Source: IDS-8 sp040902105 (GTDB lineage Bacteria > Pseudomonadota > Gammaproteobacteria > Steroidobacterales > Woeseiaceae). Taken from it: DNA of 64,000 nucleotides. Each line of letters begins with the position of its first letter. Within the stretch, counting starts at the first letter, position 1. Below, piece by piece: positions 8,964-18,088 of the stretch. The notes beneath the pieces were generated by a model. That model ran no database searches. It had not been told where the DNA came from and saw nothing but the letters and a program-made list of their open reading frames with translations. Location: assembly GCA_040902105.1 (NCBI GenBank), contig JBBDXW010000049.1, forward strand, positions 41,384 to 105,383, read 5' to 3'. A program made the position numbers and the translations under genes.

Positions 8964-10202
8964 TTAGAACTGCCCCTGAAACCAGGACTTCATGCGCTCC
9001 AGCAGGTCCGCCATTCCGCCGGAGACCGGCGCGCTGCGGCGACCGCGGCGCAGCATGTTTTCGTGCCCGTACAGCAGCAAACCGACGCCCGTCGCATGGA
9101 TCGGATTGCGCACGACGTCGGCAAGGCCGTCGACGTACTGGGGAAATCCCAGCCGGACAGGCGTGTGAAAAACTTCCTCAGCAAGTTCAACGGCGCCTTC
9201 CATCTTGGCGCTGCCGCCGGTGATGACGACGCCCGCTGCCATCAGCTCCTCGAAGCCGCTGCGGCGCAGTTCGTCGCGAATCAGGCCGAACAGTTCTTCG
9301 AATCGCGGTTCCACGATCTCGGCCAGCGTCTGCCGGGCAAGCCGTCGCGGGGGGCGCTCGCCAACGCTGGGCACTTCGATGGTTTCGTCCGGGTTCGCGA
9401 GCTGCGACAACGCGCAGGCGTATTTGATCTTGATTTCTTCGGCGTACTGCGTCGGGGTCCGCATCGACACTGCGATGTCGTTGGTCACCTGGTCGCCCGC
9501 AATGGGAATGACGGCTGTATGCTGGATCGCACCGCCCAGGAACACGGCCAGGTCGGTCGTGCCGCCGCCGATGTCCACAATGCATGCGCCGAGTTCCTTT
9601 TCATCGTCGGTCATCACCGAGTAACTCGAGGCAAGCTGTTCCAGAACGATGTCGTCGACTTCCAGGCCGCAACGCTGAACGCACTTGACGATGTTCTGCG
9701 CCGCGCTCTCGGCGCCGGTGACCATGTGTACTTTTGCTTCAAGGCGCACGCCCGACATGCCGATGGGCTCGCGAATGCCTTCCTGGTTATCGATAATGAA
9801 TTCCTGCGGCAGTATGTGCAGGATCTTCTGGTCCGCCGGTATGGCGACGGCACGCGCGGCATCGATGACGCGGTCGACGTCGCCGGCGCTGACTTCCTTG
9901 TCGCGGATCGCCACGATGCCGTGCGAATTCAAACTGCGAACGTGGCTGCCGGCAATACCGGTATAGACGGAGTGAATATCGCAACCTGCCATCAGCTCGG
10001 CTTCCTCGACGGCGCGCTGAATGGAGTGCACGGTCGATTCGATGTTGACGACGACACCTTTCTTGAGCCCGCGCGACGGATGTGAGCCGATGCCGACAAC
10101 TTCGATGCGGCCGCTTCCGTTGACCTCACCTACGATTGCAACGACCTTGGACGTGCCGATGTCCAGCCCGACGATCAGGTTCTTGTCGCCGCGCTTGCTC
10201 AT
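8964..10202 (-). CDS. ftsA: Cell division protein FtsA
   Basis: FtsA is an actin-like ATPase that tethers FtsZ filaments to the inner membrane and recruits later division proteins. At 412 residues it is of normal length. It shows the N-terminal GLDIGTSKVVAIVGE phosphate loop, DIGGGTTDLAVF near 205-216, VITGGSAKMEG near 330, and the C-terminal amphipathic membrane helix (MADLLERMKSWFQGQF). It follows ftsQ by 38 bases in the same operon, and the 147 bases to ftsZ are the widest internal gap in the cluster apart from that before mraZ. Confidence 0.97.
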   Translation of the reverse strand: MSKRGDKNLIVGLDIGTSKVVAIVGEVNGSGRIEVVGIGSHPSRGLKKGVVVNIESTVHSIQRAVEEAELMAGCDIHSVYTGIAGSHVRSLNSHGIVAIRDKEVSAGDVDRVIDAARAVAIPADQKILHILPQEFIIDNQEGIREPIGMSGVRLEAKVHMVTGAESAAQNIVKCVQRCGLEVDDIVLEQLASSYSVMTDDEKELGACIVDIGGGTTDLAVFLGGAIQHTAVIPIAGDQVTNDIAVSMRTPTQYAEEIKIKYACALSQLANPDETIEVPSVGERPPRRLARQTLAEIVEPRFEELFGLIRDELRRSGFEELMAAGVVITGGSAKMEGAVELAEEVFHTPVRLGFPQYVDGLADVVRNPIHATGVGLLLYGHENMLRRGRRSAPVSGGMADLLERMKSWFQGQF

Positions 10203-10240
10203 TGCACCGTAACCCGGGTTGTCAATGTCCTTGAGATCAT

Positions 10241-11047
10241 TCAGTCAGTCCTGCCCGCTACCATTTCCGGTTTACTCTCAGGTTTTTCAAGCGGCGACGG
10301 CGCGTCGCCTTTCCAGCCGATCGTGAAACCGTTGCTGTAGCGCATATCGACAAACTCGATCTCGGATTCGCGGCTCGAAACGATGTTCGCGACGACGTCG
10401 AGAAACAGGTCAGTGCGTTCCGCGACGTCGCGGCGCCCGAGCCGAACGTCGACGCCGTTGCTCAGTGTCATGTCCCATGCGCCGCGAGCGTCCAGGTGAA
10501 CGCGCCGCACGTCGAGGCCGAGCGGAATCAGGTTGTCGCGAACGTCCAGGTAGCGGCGCGCGACTTCTGCTGAACGGTCGGGCGGCCCGCTCAATCGCGG
10601 CAGCTCCGCCGGAATGTGCCGCGCATTGCGCACGAATAACTCACCGCGGGTATTCAGCAGGCCGCGTTCGTCCCAGCATGCGGCGGGGATCTGCTCTGCG
10701 ACCGTGATTTCGAGCGTATCCGGCCAGCGCCGTGCAACGTTCGCCTGGTCGATCCACGGCAATGCGACGATGTGTTGCTGGATGAGAGCCAGATTGGCGC
10801 TAAAGAATCCGTGCCGCAATTCGTCGCCTATCGCCTCTTCGATCTGCAGCGCGCTGACACGCTGGAACGGCGCCTCGATGGTTATCGCGCGTATCGGCCG
10901 GTCCAGCAGGCTTGCGCTGAATTCGTAACTCAGAAAGATCACGAACGTCGCCGTGCAGATCCCCGCAATTCTTGCGAACGGTATTTTCGGCAGGCGTACT
11001 TTCCGCGCCGCTTTCTGCTTGCGTTTTTTCGCCTGCTTACGCGCCAT
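10241..11047 (-). CDS. ftsQ: Cell division protein FtsQ
   Basis: FtsQ is a bitopic inner-membrane protein that links early and late division proteins and binds FtsB/FtsL in the periplasm. From the start chosen here it has 268 residues: a strongly basic cytoplasmic tail (ARKQAKKRKQKAARK), one membrane helix (about residues 27-46), a POTRA domain beginning ITIEAPFQRVSALQ, and the beta domain. I chose ATG 11047, which overlaps the end of ddl by 11 bases; a longer reading from 11110 lies within ddl and adds an Arg-rich stretch with no family support. Confidence 0.94.
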   Translation of the reverse strand: MARKQAKKRKQKAARKVRLPKIPFARIAGICTATFVIFLSYEFSASLLDRPIRAITIEAPFQRVSALQIEEAIGDELRHGFFSANLALIQQHIVALPWIDQANVARRWPDTLEITVAEQIPAACWDERGLLNTRGELFVRNARHIPAELPRLSGPPDRSAEVARRYLDVRDNLIPLGLDVRRVHLDARGAWDMTLSNGVDVRLGRRDVAERTDLFLDVVANIVSSRESEIEFVDMRYSNGFTIGWKGDAPSPLEKPESKPEMVAGRTD

Positions 11048-12038
11048 TTGCCGCCACCCCAGCCGCGCCCGAATCCGCCGATGCCGACCCGGTTGCAAAG
11101 CTTGTTTCAAGGATTCGCCAGCACAGTTCGGCGAAATCGATACCGGCTTGCCTGGCGGCCATCGGCACCAGGCTGTGACTGGTCATGCCGGGTACGGTGT
11201 TGACCTCCAGTACGAACGGATGGCCGACGCCGTCGGCCATGAAATCAACGCGCCCCCATCCCGAACAGCCGAGCTCTTCGAACGCAGCGACGGCGAGGTC
11301 GGCGTACTGCCGTTCCACCGTTTCGTTCGGCGTGCCGGGACAGTAGTAGCGCGTGCTATCGGCTTCATACTTGGCCTGATAGTCGTAAAAGACCCGCGGC
11401 GTTTCGATACGGATGGTGGGCAGCGCTTCCCCGTGCAGGACAGCAACGGTGATTTCCGCACCGACGATGCAGCGCTCGGCCAGCGCTCTGCCGCCGAAAC
11501 TCAAGGCAAGCTCGGCCGCCGGGCCGAGTTCGCCCGCGGTGAGTACCTTGGTCATGCCGACACTCGAGCCCTGGCCGGCCGGCTTGACAACCAGCGGGTA
11601 ACCGAAATCATCCGCCGCCCGATCGACGTCCGACTTGTTCTCGAGTACTGCGAAATCGGGCGTCGCGATGCCCGCGGAGCGGAACAGTTTCTTGCTGCGA
11701 ACCTTGTCCATCGCGAGGGCGGATGCCATGACGCCGCTGCCGGTGTACGGGATGTCCAGCCATTCCAGGGCGCCCTGCAGCGTGCCGTCCTCGCCTCCCG
11801 GGCCGTGCAAGGCAATCCACACCCGGTCAAAACCAGCGGCCGCAAAGTCGCGCAGACTTCGCCCTGCCGGGTCCCACCCCGATGCATTGACGTTGCGGGA
11901 TTCCAATGCGGCGAGCACTGCGGTCCCGGTATCGATCGACACCTCGCGCTCGCTCGATTCACCTCCCAGCATGACGGCGACCCTCCCGAAGTCGCGCGCA
12001 TTCCGGATTTCCACACGTTGTGCGCGGGCGACGCTCAT
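11037..12038 (-). CDS. ddl: D-alanine--D-alanine ligase
   Basis: Ddl joins two D-alanines with ATP to make the terminal dipeptide of the murein precursor, in the cytoplasm. The 333-residue protein shows the N-terminal GGESSEREVSIDTG loop, WIALHGPGGEDGTLQ, the ATP-grasp core with PLVVKPAGQGSSVGM, and the catalytic FVLEVNTVPGMTSHS near the C-terminus. ATG 12038 overlaps the murB stop as ATGA, which fixes the start; 12 extra residues upstream are Gly/Arg-rich and unlikely. The murC-murB-ddl-ftsQ order is classical for the cluster. Confidence 0.96.
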   Translation of the reverse strand: MSVARAQRVEIRNARDFGRVAVMLGGESSEREVSIDTGTAVLAALESRNVNASGWDPAGRSLRDFAAAGFDRVWIALHGPGGEDGTLQGALEWLDIPYTGSGVMASALAMDKVRSKKLFRSAGIATPDFAVLENKSDVDRAADDFGYPLVVKPAGQGSSVGMTKVLTAGELGPAAELALSFGGRALAERCIVGAEITVAVLHGEALPTIRIETPRVFYDYQAKYEADSTRYYCPGTPNETVERQYADLAVAAFEELGCSGWGRVDFMADGVGHPFVLEVNTVPGMTSHSLVPMAARQAGIDFAELCWRILETSFATGSASADSGAAGVAANGA

Positions 12039-12958
12039 TCCATTGCCTCCACCACCGCCTCGCCGACAATGCAAACCTCATGCACAAGTCGAACGCCGTG
12101 AACTTCGGCAACCGTTTGCTGCACGTGATCGATGAGTCGTTCAATCTCCGCCGCCGTCGCGCCCCCGCGATTGATGATGAAGTTCGCGTGCTTGGACGAT
12201 ACTTCCGCGCCGCCGATCCGGTGGCTCTTCAGTCCGGCCGCCTCGATCAGCCTTGCGGCATGGTCGCCGGGCGGATTGCGAAAAACGGAGCCGCAGCTGG
12301 GCCGGCCGAGCGGTTGCGTGTCCTTGCGCCTTGCGAGCATTTCTTTGAGAACGTCCATGCTGGGATCGACCGCGGGGTCGAATTCCAGCACCGCATCGAT
12401 GAACCATTCCATCGCCGGACCGCGGACGCTGCGGTAGGCGACGGTGAATTCATCCGCACTTCGCTTGTGAATCTCACCGCGCCGGTCGATCGTCGTTACG
12501 GATCGAACGTGTTGCCATGTCTCGCCGCCGTGCGCGCCTGCGTTCATCGCCAGGGCGCCGCCGACCGTTCCCGGAATGCCCGCGAAAAATTCGGACGGGC
12601 CGAAGCCCCAGCGAATGCATTGCCGCGCAAGCCGCGTGCACGGAACGCTGACGCCTACGCGCACGCGATGGCCGCCGACCGGGTCGCCGATCTTTTCCAG
12701 GTCCTTGAAGACGCCCGCCGCAGCGATGACGGCGCCCCTGATCCCGCCGTCGCGTACCAGCAGATTGCTGCCGAGCCCGAACCAGAACACCGGTATATCG
12801 CTGTCCAGCTCGCGCAGGAAACGCGATAGGTCCTCGAGGTGGGCGGGTTTGAAAAACAGCTCGGCCGCGCCGCCGACACGCCATGAGGTGTGCCTGCTCA
12901 TCGGTTCGTTCACCCTGAGCGTGCCGGTCACCGTCGGGTGCATCAGCGCGGCCATCAT
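12035..12958 (-). CDS. murB: UDP-N-acetylenolpyruvoylglucosamine reductase, type II
   Basis: MurB uses NADPH and FAD to reduce the enolpyruvyl group to make UDP-MurNAc. The 307-residue protein has the FAD-binding GLGSNLLVRDGG motif, GIPGTVGGALAMNAGAHG, and RPSCGSVFRNP with the catalytic Ser. Its compact C-terminus (EVSSKHANFIINRGGATA) is the type II form found in Firmicutes and many proteobacteria, unlike the longer type I enzyme of Escherichia coli. It overlaps murC and ddl by four bases each, and ATG 12958 is fixed by the ATGA overlap. No residues appear missing. Confidence 0.95.
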   Translation of the reverse strand: MMAALMHPTVTGTLRVNEPMSRHTSWRVGGAAELFFKPAHLEDLSRFLRELDSDIPVFWFGLGSNLLVRDGGIRGAVIAAAGVFKDLEKIGDPVGGHRVRVGVSVPCTRLARQCIRWGFGPSEFFAGIPGTVGGALAMNAGAHGGETWQHVRSVTTIDRRGEIHKRSADEFTVAYRSVRGPAMEWFIDAVLEFDPAVDPSMDVLKEMLARRKDTQPLGRPSCGSVFRNPPGDHAARLIEAAGLKSHRIGGAEVSSKHANFIINRGGATAAEIERLIDHVQQTVAEVHGVRLVHEVCIVGEAVVEAME

Positions 12959-14379
12959 GACTGCAGCTTCAGGTTAGGCTGGCGGGAGAGGCATTCCGGC
13001 AGCCGCGCGGCAAAGGCGCCGATGTCGCCCGCACCCATCGTCAGCACCAGGTCGCCTTCCTTGAGCAATCCGTCGAGCACCGGCACAAGTTTGTCCAGGG
13101 ACTCGACGAACACCGGCTCGATCCCGCCGCGGCTGCGCACGGCGCGCGCGATGGCGCGGCCGTCCGCGCCTGCGATCGGCGCTTCACCGGCGGCATAAAC
13201 CTCGAGCAGCACGAGTACGTCCGAGTCGGACAATACGGTCGCGAAATCGTCCAGCAAGTCGCGAGTCCGCGTGTAACGATGCGGTTGAAAGACCAGCACC
13301 ACCCGCCGGCCCGGCCATCCTGCGCGGGCCGCGGCCACGGTTGCCGCGATTTCGGTTGGATGGTGACCGTAATCGTCGACCAGCATCACACGTCCGTTGC
13401 GGGTTCGAATATCGCCGTAATTCTGGAAGCGGCGGTCGATACCTTCGAATTTTTCGAGTGCGCTGACCACCGCCTGGTCGCCAATTTGCAGCTCACCGGC
13501 TACCGCGATCGCCGCAAGCGCGTTGCGTACGTTATGCAATCCCGGGAGTCGCAGGCAGATCTCGAGCGTGTGATCGACGTCTTTGCGCATGACACTAAAG
13601 CGCGTCTGTCCCGCCGAGAAGCGAATATCACTCGCACGGATGTCGGCGTCCGAGTCGACGCCGTAAGTCAGAATCGAGCGCCCGACGTCACCGAGTATGT
13701 CATTGACACCCGGATCGTCGGTGCACAGCACGGCGAGTCCGTAAAACGGCAGGTTGTGCAGGAACCTGACGAAGCCGTTGCGCAGTCTGTCGATATCGCC
13801 GTCATAGGTCGACATGTGATCGGCGTCGATATTCGTCACGATCGCAAGCATCGGTTTCAAATCGACGAACGAAGCATCGCTCTCGTCCGCCTCCGCCACA
13901 AGGTATTCGCCCTGCCCCAGGCGCGCGTTGCTGTCAGCGCTCTTCAACCGCCCGCCGATGACGAAGGTCGGATCCAGTCCGCCTTCGGCGAGCACGCTCG
14001 CGACAAGACTCGTGGTTGTCGTCTTGCCATGAGTGCCTGCGACCGCAATCGAAAAGCGGAAGCGCATGAGTTCGGCGAGCATCTCCGCCCGCCTTACGAC
14101 CGGCATCAGCAGTTTTCGCGCGGCAGAAACTTCCGGGTTGCGATCATCGACGGCGCTGGAAACGACGACCGCGTCCGCGTTGCGGATGTTCTTGCTGTCG
14201 TGCCCGATGAATACTGTTGCGCCGAGATTCTTCAGCCGTTCGACCACGGCGCTGCTTTTCAGGTCGGACCCCTGAACCTGGTAGCCGAGATTCAACATGA
14301 CCTCGGCAATGCCGGACATGCCGGAGCCTCCGATACCGACGAAGTGCACACAGTTGATCCGGCGCATTCGCTTGATCAC
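12955..14379 (-). CDS. murC: UDP-N-acetylmuramate--L-alanine ligase
   Basis: MurC adds L-Ala to UDP-MurNAc, the first peptide step of the cytoplasmic murein pathway. The 474-residue protein has the N-terminal HFVGIGGSGMSGIAE dinucleotide-like loop, the ATP loop GTHGKTTTTSL near residue 110, the central domain with DADHMSTYDGD, and a C-terminal domain with DDYGHHPTEI. I chose GTG 14379 because it overlaps the murG stop as GTGA; ATG 14367 (MRRIN) is a possible alternative. A reading extended to 14496 adds an Arg-rich segment inside murG and is rejected. Confidence 0.95.
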   Translation of the reverse strand: MIKRMRRINCVHFVGIGGSGMSGIAEVMLNLGYQVQGSDLKSSAVVERLKNLGATVFIGHDSKNIRNADAVVVSSAVDDRNPEVSAARKLLMPVVRRAEMLAELMRFRFSIAVAGTHGKTTTTSLVASVLAEGGLDPTFVIGGRLKSADSNARLGQGEYLVAEADESDASFVDLKPMLAIVTNIDADHMSTYDGDIDRLRNGFVRFLHNLPFYGLAVLCTDDPGVNDILGDVGRSILTYGVDSDADIRASDIRFSAGQTRFSVMRKDVDHTLEICLRLPGLHNVRNALAAIAVAGELQIGDQAVVSALEKFEGIDRRFQNYGDIRTRNGRVMLVDDYGHHPTEIAATVAAARAGWPGRRVVLVFQPHRYTRTRDLLDDFATVLSDSDVLVLLEVYAAGEAPIAGADGRAIARAVRSRGGIEPVFVESLDKLVPVLDGLLKEGDLVLTMGAGDIGAFAARLPECLSRQPNLKLQS

Positions 14380-15488
14380 GATCCGGCTCCCGCGAGTTCG
14401 AGGCACAACTCGGCAATGCGATCGAGCGACTTCGGCCTGGCAAGCGAGCGCGCACGCACGGCGCGTGCGCCGAGGTCGTCGCGACTGGTCAACCACTGCC
14501 GCAACAGCTCAGCCAGGGTTGCGGCGTCCAGGTCTTTCTCCTTGAGGATAACGGCGGCGCCCGCGTCGGCGAACGACCTGGCGTTGGCCGTCTGGTGATC
14601 GTCCACGGCACCGGGAAACGGCACAAATATCGCAGGCAGGCCGGCGGCCGAAAGTTCGGCGACCGTCAGCGCTCCTGCACGACACACCACCAGGTCCGCC
14701 CACCCGTAAGCCGCCGCCATGTCCTCGATAAACGCTTCGGGTTCCACGTCGATACCGAATTGAGCGTAACTTTCGCGGGCCGTCGCGATCGTGCGGTCCC
14801 CCGACTGGTGCCTGACGACCGGCCTCCGGTCCGGCGGCAATTGCGCGAGCGCCGCGGGAACGATTCGATTGAGGGCCAGCGCGCCCTGGCTTCCGCCGAG
14901 AACGAGCAGCCGGAGCGGGCCGCTGCGAGCCGCGAAGCGCGTCGCCGGGTTATCCAGCGCGGCAATTTCTTCGCGCACGGGATTGCCGACGGTCTCGGCA
15001 TTGATGTGCGGAGAAAAGGTGCCCGGGAAGGCTTGCAGCACAACCCGGGCGAGACGCGCCAGAAGTCGGTTGGTGAGTCCTGCGATCGCATTCTGCTCAT
15101 GGATGATGAGCGGCCGGCGGGTCAGCCAGGCGGCAAGTCCCCCCGGGCCGCTGACGAAGCCGCCCATGCCCAGTACGGCGGCCGGTCGGTGCTTTGCCAT
15201 GACCCTGAGGGATTGCAGGAGCGCACGAAGCAGCTGGAAGGGCGCCGCAACGAACGCGAGGAAACCTTTGCCCCTCAAGCCCTGCACGCTGATCCATTCC
15301 GTGCTGATGCCGGCAGCCGGTACCACGCGCGATTCGATTCCGCGCTTCGTCCCGAGCCAGACCACGCCGTGCGATTTGTGCTTCAGTACCCGGGCAACCG
15401 CCAGTGCCGGGAAGACATGCCCGCCCGTTCCGCCGGCCATCACGAGAATCGGACGATTCAGGTTTCGATCGGTGCGTCGATCGCTCAT
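14376..15488 (-). CDS. murG: UDP-GlcNAc:lipid I transferase MurG
   Basis: MurG is a peripheral GT-B glycosyltransferase on the cytoplasmic face of the inner membrane that converts lipid I to lipid II. The 370-residue product carries the Gly-rich loop GGTGGHVFPALAVA, a second GMGGFVSGPGG loop, HEQNAIAGLTN, the C-domain GGSQGALALN, and the UDP-GlcNAc site around FPGAVDDHQTANA. It overlaps ftsW and murC by four bases on either side, so translation of the three is probably coupled. Length and motif order are standard. Confidence 0.96.
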   Translation of the reverse strand: MSDRRTDRNLNRPILVMAGGTGGHVFPALAVARVLKHKSHGVVWLGTKRGIESRVVPAAGISTEWISVQGLRGKGFLAFVAAPFQLLRALLQSLRVMAKHRPAAVLGMGGFVSGPGGLAAWLTRRPLIIHEQNAIAGLTNRLLARLARVVLQAFPGTFSPHINAETVGNPVREEIAALDNPATRFAARSGPLRLLVLGGSQGALALNRIVPAALAQLPPDRRPVVRHQSGDRTIATARESYAQFGIDVEPEAFIEDMAAAYGWADLVVCRAGALTVAELSAAGLPAIFVPFPGAVDDHQTANARSFADAGAAVILKEKDLDAATLAELLRQWLTSRDDLGARAVRARSLARPKSLDRIAELCLELAGAGS

Positions 15489-16681
15489 TCGCGATCTCCC
15501 GAGCGTCTTTTCGTCTTGAGATTTGCCGGGCGTGCGTCGGTCGCAAGCTCATGGTGAATCCGCAGCAGAAAGCCGATGCTTATCATCGCGACGATCAGGC
15601 TGCTGCGGCCGTAGCTTATGAGCGGCAGCGTCAGACCCTTGGTCGGCAGCAAGCCCAGGTTGACGCCTATATTGATGAACGCCTGCAACCCGAGCCAGGT
15701 ACCGAGTCCTATCGACAGATAGGCCTCGAACATGCGTTCCGCACTGGCGGCGCGCATGCCGAGCTGGAAGGTGCGCCACAAAAGCCCTGCGAAAAGCGCG
15801 ATCAGGACGACCGTTCCCAGCAATCCGAACTCTTCGGCGAACACCGCAAACACGAAATCCGTGTGAGCTTCCGGAAGGTAGAACAGCTTCTGCACGCCGT
15901 CGCCGAGACCGACGCCGAACCATTGTCCGCGACCGATCGCGATGAGCGACTGAGTCAATTGAAATCCCGAATTGAACGGGTCCGACCACGGATCCAGGAA
16001 GCCGGTAAGCCGCTGCAGGCGGTATGGCGACGTCAGGGCAAGCGTCGCCATGGCAATCACCGCCACGCCGAAGAAAAGACAGAAATCGCGCAGGCGCGCG
16101 CCGGCGACGAACAACATCGCAAGCGCCGTCGCGAGCAGGACAATCGCTGCGCCGAAATCCGGCTCGGCCAGCAACAAAGCGCAGGCGAGGCTCAGCACCA
16201 GCATAGGCCGAAGGAATCCGGTGAATTCTTCGCGCACCGATTTGTTGCGGCGAACCAGGTGGCCGGCAATGAAAAGTATCAGGCACAATCGCGCGGGTTC
16301 CGATACCTGCACATTCATGAAGCCGATGCGCATCCAGCGGGTGCTGCCATTGACCGTGTAACCGACACCGGGAATCAGCACGACGACCAGTAAAGCGAGT
16401 CCCAGGAGCAACATCAGCGGACTTAAGGTTCGCCAGACGTGCATCGGTATGAACAGGCAGACGAACGCAACGCCGGCGCCGATAAGAGCGGCAACTGCCT
16501 GGCGTTCGACGTAGTAGAAGGGATTGCCTACGGCGTTGTCCGAAATGGAGACCGACGCCGACGCGAGAATCACGAGCCCGCCCAGCAAGAGCGTCAACCC
16601 GATCGACATCAGCACCGTGTCGATCTGCAGCGGCGTCTTCAGGCGCGCCGGAAACGGCATCGTTGCCGATTGAAGACTCAT
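15485..16681 (-). CDS. ftsW: Septal peptidoglycan polymerase FtsW
   Basis: FtsW is a SEDS-family glycosyltransferase that polymerises lipid II at the septum with its partner FtsI, also encoded in this cluster. The 398-residue protein has about ten hydrophobic segments, the VNGSTRWMRIG stretch, the LAEPDFGAAIVLLA motif containing the catalytic Asp region, and the terminal ISYGRSSLIVAMISIG signature. The ATG at 16681 is the last of three tandem 14-bp units that each begin (A/G)TGAGTCT; only this one is in frame. An internal ATG seven codons in is an alternative. Confidence 0.95.
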   Translation of the reverse strand: MSLQSATMPFPARLKTPLQIDTVLMSIGLTLLLGGLVILASASVSISDNAVGNPFYYVERQAVAALIGAGVAFVCLFIPMHVWRTLSPLMLLLGLALLVVVLIPGVGYTVNGSTRWMRIGFMNVQVSEPARLCLILFIAGHLVRRNKSVREEFTGFLRPMLVLSLACALLLAEPDFGAAIVLLATALAMLFVAGARLRDFCLFFGVAVIAMATLALTSPYRLQRLTGFLDPWSDPFNSGFQLTQSLIAIGRGQWFGVGLGDGVQKLFYLPEAHTDFVFAVFAEEFGLLGTVVLIALFAGLLWRTFQLGMRAASAERMFEAYLSIGLGTWLGLQAFINIGVNLGLLPTKGLTLPLISYGRSSLIVAMISIGFLLRIHHELATDARPANLKTKRRSGDRE

Positions 16682-16709
16682 GAGGGCAGACTCACGATGG
16701 GAGACTCAT
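16674..16709 (-). repeat. Three tandem 14-bp units across the murD/ftsW junction
   Basis: On the - strand the word (A/G)TGAGTCT occurs three times at exact 14-base steps (ends at 16709, 16695 and 16681), each followed by a pyrimidine-rich tail. The first contains the murD stop and the third is the ftsW start codon. The 14-base period puts the three potential starts in different frames, so only the last serves ftsW. Confidence 0.75.
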
Positions 16710-18088
16710 GTTGCAATCGCCTCCACCGCACGACAAAAGTCGCGGCCGCGCTCCGCATAGTTCGCATACTGATCGAAACTGGCACAGGCCGGCGCAAGCA
16801 AAACGGTATCGCCTTCTTCCGCGATACTCGCGCCAACCGATACTGCCGTCTTCATATCGGCCGCCTGGTAAACGGGCGCCTTTCCTTTCAGCGCTGAGGC
16901 GATTGCGGGTCCATCACGTCCGATGAGCACGGCGCCACGCAATTTCTTGTGGACCGCGTTCGCGAGTTCCCTGAAGTCCCCGCCTTTGCCGTCGCCGCCG
17001 GCAATCAGTACGACCAGGCCGTCAATCGCAGCGACCGATGCGATGGCTGCGCCGACGTTGGTTGCCTTGGAGTCATTGATGAAGCGCACACCGGCATGCT
17101 GCGCGACGAACTGCATCCGATGAGGCAAACCCGGAAACTCGGTAAGCACCTGCAGCATCGGCGACAACTTGAGCCCGATCATTTGACCGGCAGCAAGCGC
17201 GGCCAGCGCGTTGGCATGATTGTGTGCGCCGACCAGCGCCATATCCGATGTCGCCAGCAGCAATTGCGCGCCGCGTACCAGGAACTGCTCGCCTTCTTCA
17301 TTCACCAGCCCGTAATTCTTGGCGGCAGGTTCGTCGAGTCCGAAGCTCAGCCGGGCTACGCCGTCCGGGATATGGCGCTCCGTTTCCGTATCCGCCCGAT
17401 TGAATATGGCTGCTTTCGCCTGGCGGAAGATGCGATATTTCGCGGCGCGGTATTCGGATTCGCTACCGTGCCAGTCGAGATGATCGGCCGTGATGTTGAG
17501 CAGTACTGCAACGGTTGCCGGTAATACCAAGGTCCGGACCAACTGAAAGCTCGACAGTTCCAGCACGTACAGTTCAGGAGGTTCCACGGCGAGAAGGTCC
17601 AGAGCCGGTTCGCCGAGATTCGCGCCTGACAGTACTTTTTTCCCCGCCGCCTCACACATCAGTGCGAGCAGGGTGGTGACCGTGCTCTTGCCGTTCGATC
17701 CCGTGATTGCGACGAACGGCGCCTTCGCCTCGCGAACGAAAAGCTCGATATCGGATACGATTTCGAGACCGGCTTCGCGAGCCGCTTTAAGCAGCGGCTC
17801 GCTGTCGGCGACGCCGGGCGAAACAATGATCCGTCCGATGTCTTTCAGCGAATTCCGCGTCGCGCCGCCGAGAATTACGTCGGCACCGGGATCGATATTG
17901 CCGAGTTCTGCGAGCCCGGGAGGATTCTTGCGACTGTCGATGAAACGCGCCCGCCTGTTCTTTCGCTTCAGATAACGGGCTACCGACAGGCCGGTGGCGC
18001 CGAGACCGAATACCAGGTCTTTCTTGCCGGGTTTCGGTGCGACTTCAGCCGTTCGCGGGCGGCGCGTATTGTGATTCGCGGCGTTCAT
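16706..18088 (-). CDS. murD: UDP-N-acetylmuramoyl-L-alanine--D-glutamate ligase
   Basis: MurD adds D-Glu to UDP-MurNAc-L-Ala. The 460-residue protein has the N-terminal FGLGATGLSVARYL fold, the P-loop GSNGKSTVTTLLALM near residue 131, the central domain with NITADHLDWHGS, and the C-terminal domain with NDSKATNVGA and LAPACASFDQY. It overlaps the stop of mraY by four bases. Gene order mraY-murD-ftsW follows the standard cluster. About 20 residues at the N-terminus (basic, Pro-rich) precede the conserved domain, so a slightly later start cannot be excluded. Confidence 0.95.
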   Translation of the reverse strand: MNAANHNTRRPRTAEVAPKPGKKDLVFGLGATGLSVARYLKRKNRRARFIDSRKNPPGLAELGNIDPGADVILGGATRNSLKDIGRIIVSPGVADSEPLLKAAREAGLEIVSDIELFVREAKAPFVAITGSNGKSTVTTLLALMCEAAGKKVLSGANLGEPALDLLAVEPPELYVLELSSFQLVRTLVLPATVAVLLNITADHLDWHGSESEYRAAKYRIFRQAKAAIFNRADTETERHIPDGVARLSFGLDEPAAKNYGLVNEEGEQFLVRGAQLLLATSDMALVGAHNHANALAALAAGQMIGLKLSPMLQVLTEFPGLPHRMQFVAQHAGVRFINDSKATNVGAAIASVAAIDGLVVLIAGGDGKGGDFRELANAVHKKLRGAVLIGRDGPAIASALKGKAPVYQAADMKTAVSVGASIAEEGDTVLLAPACASFDQYANYAERGRDFCRAVEAIAT

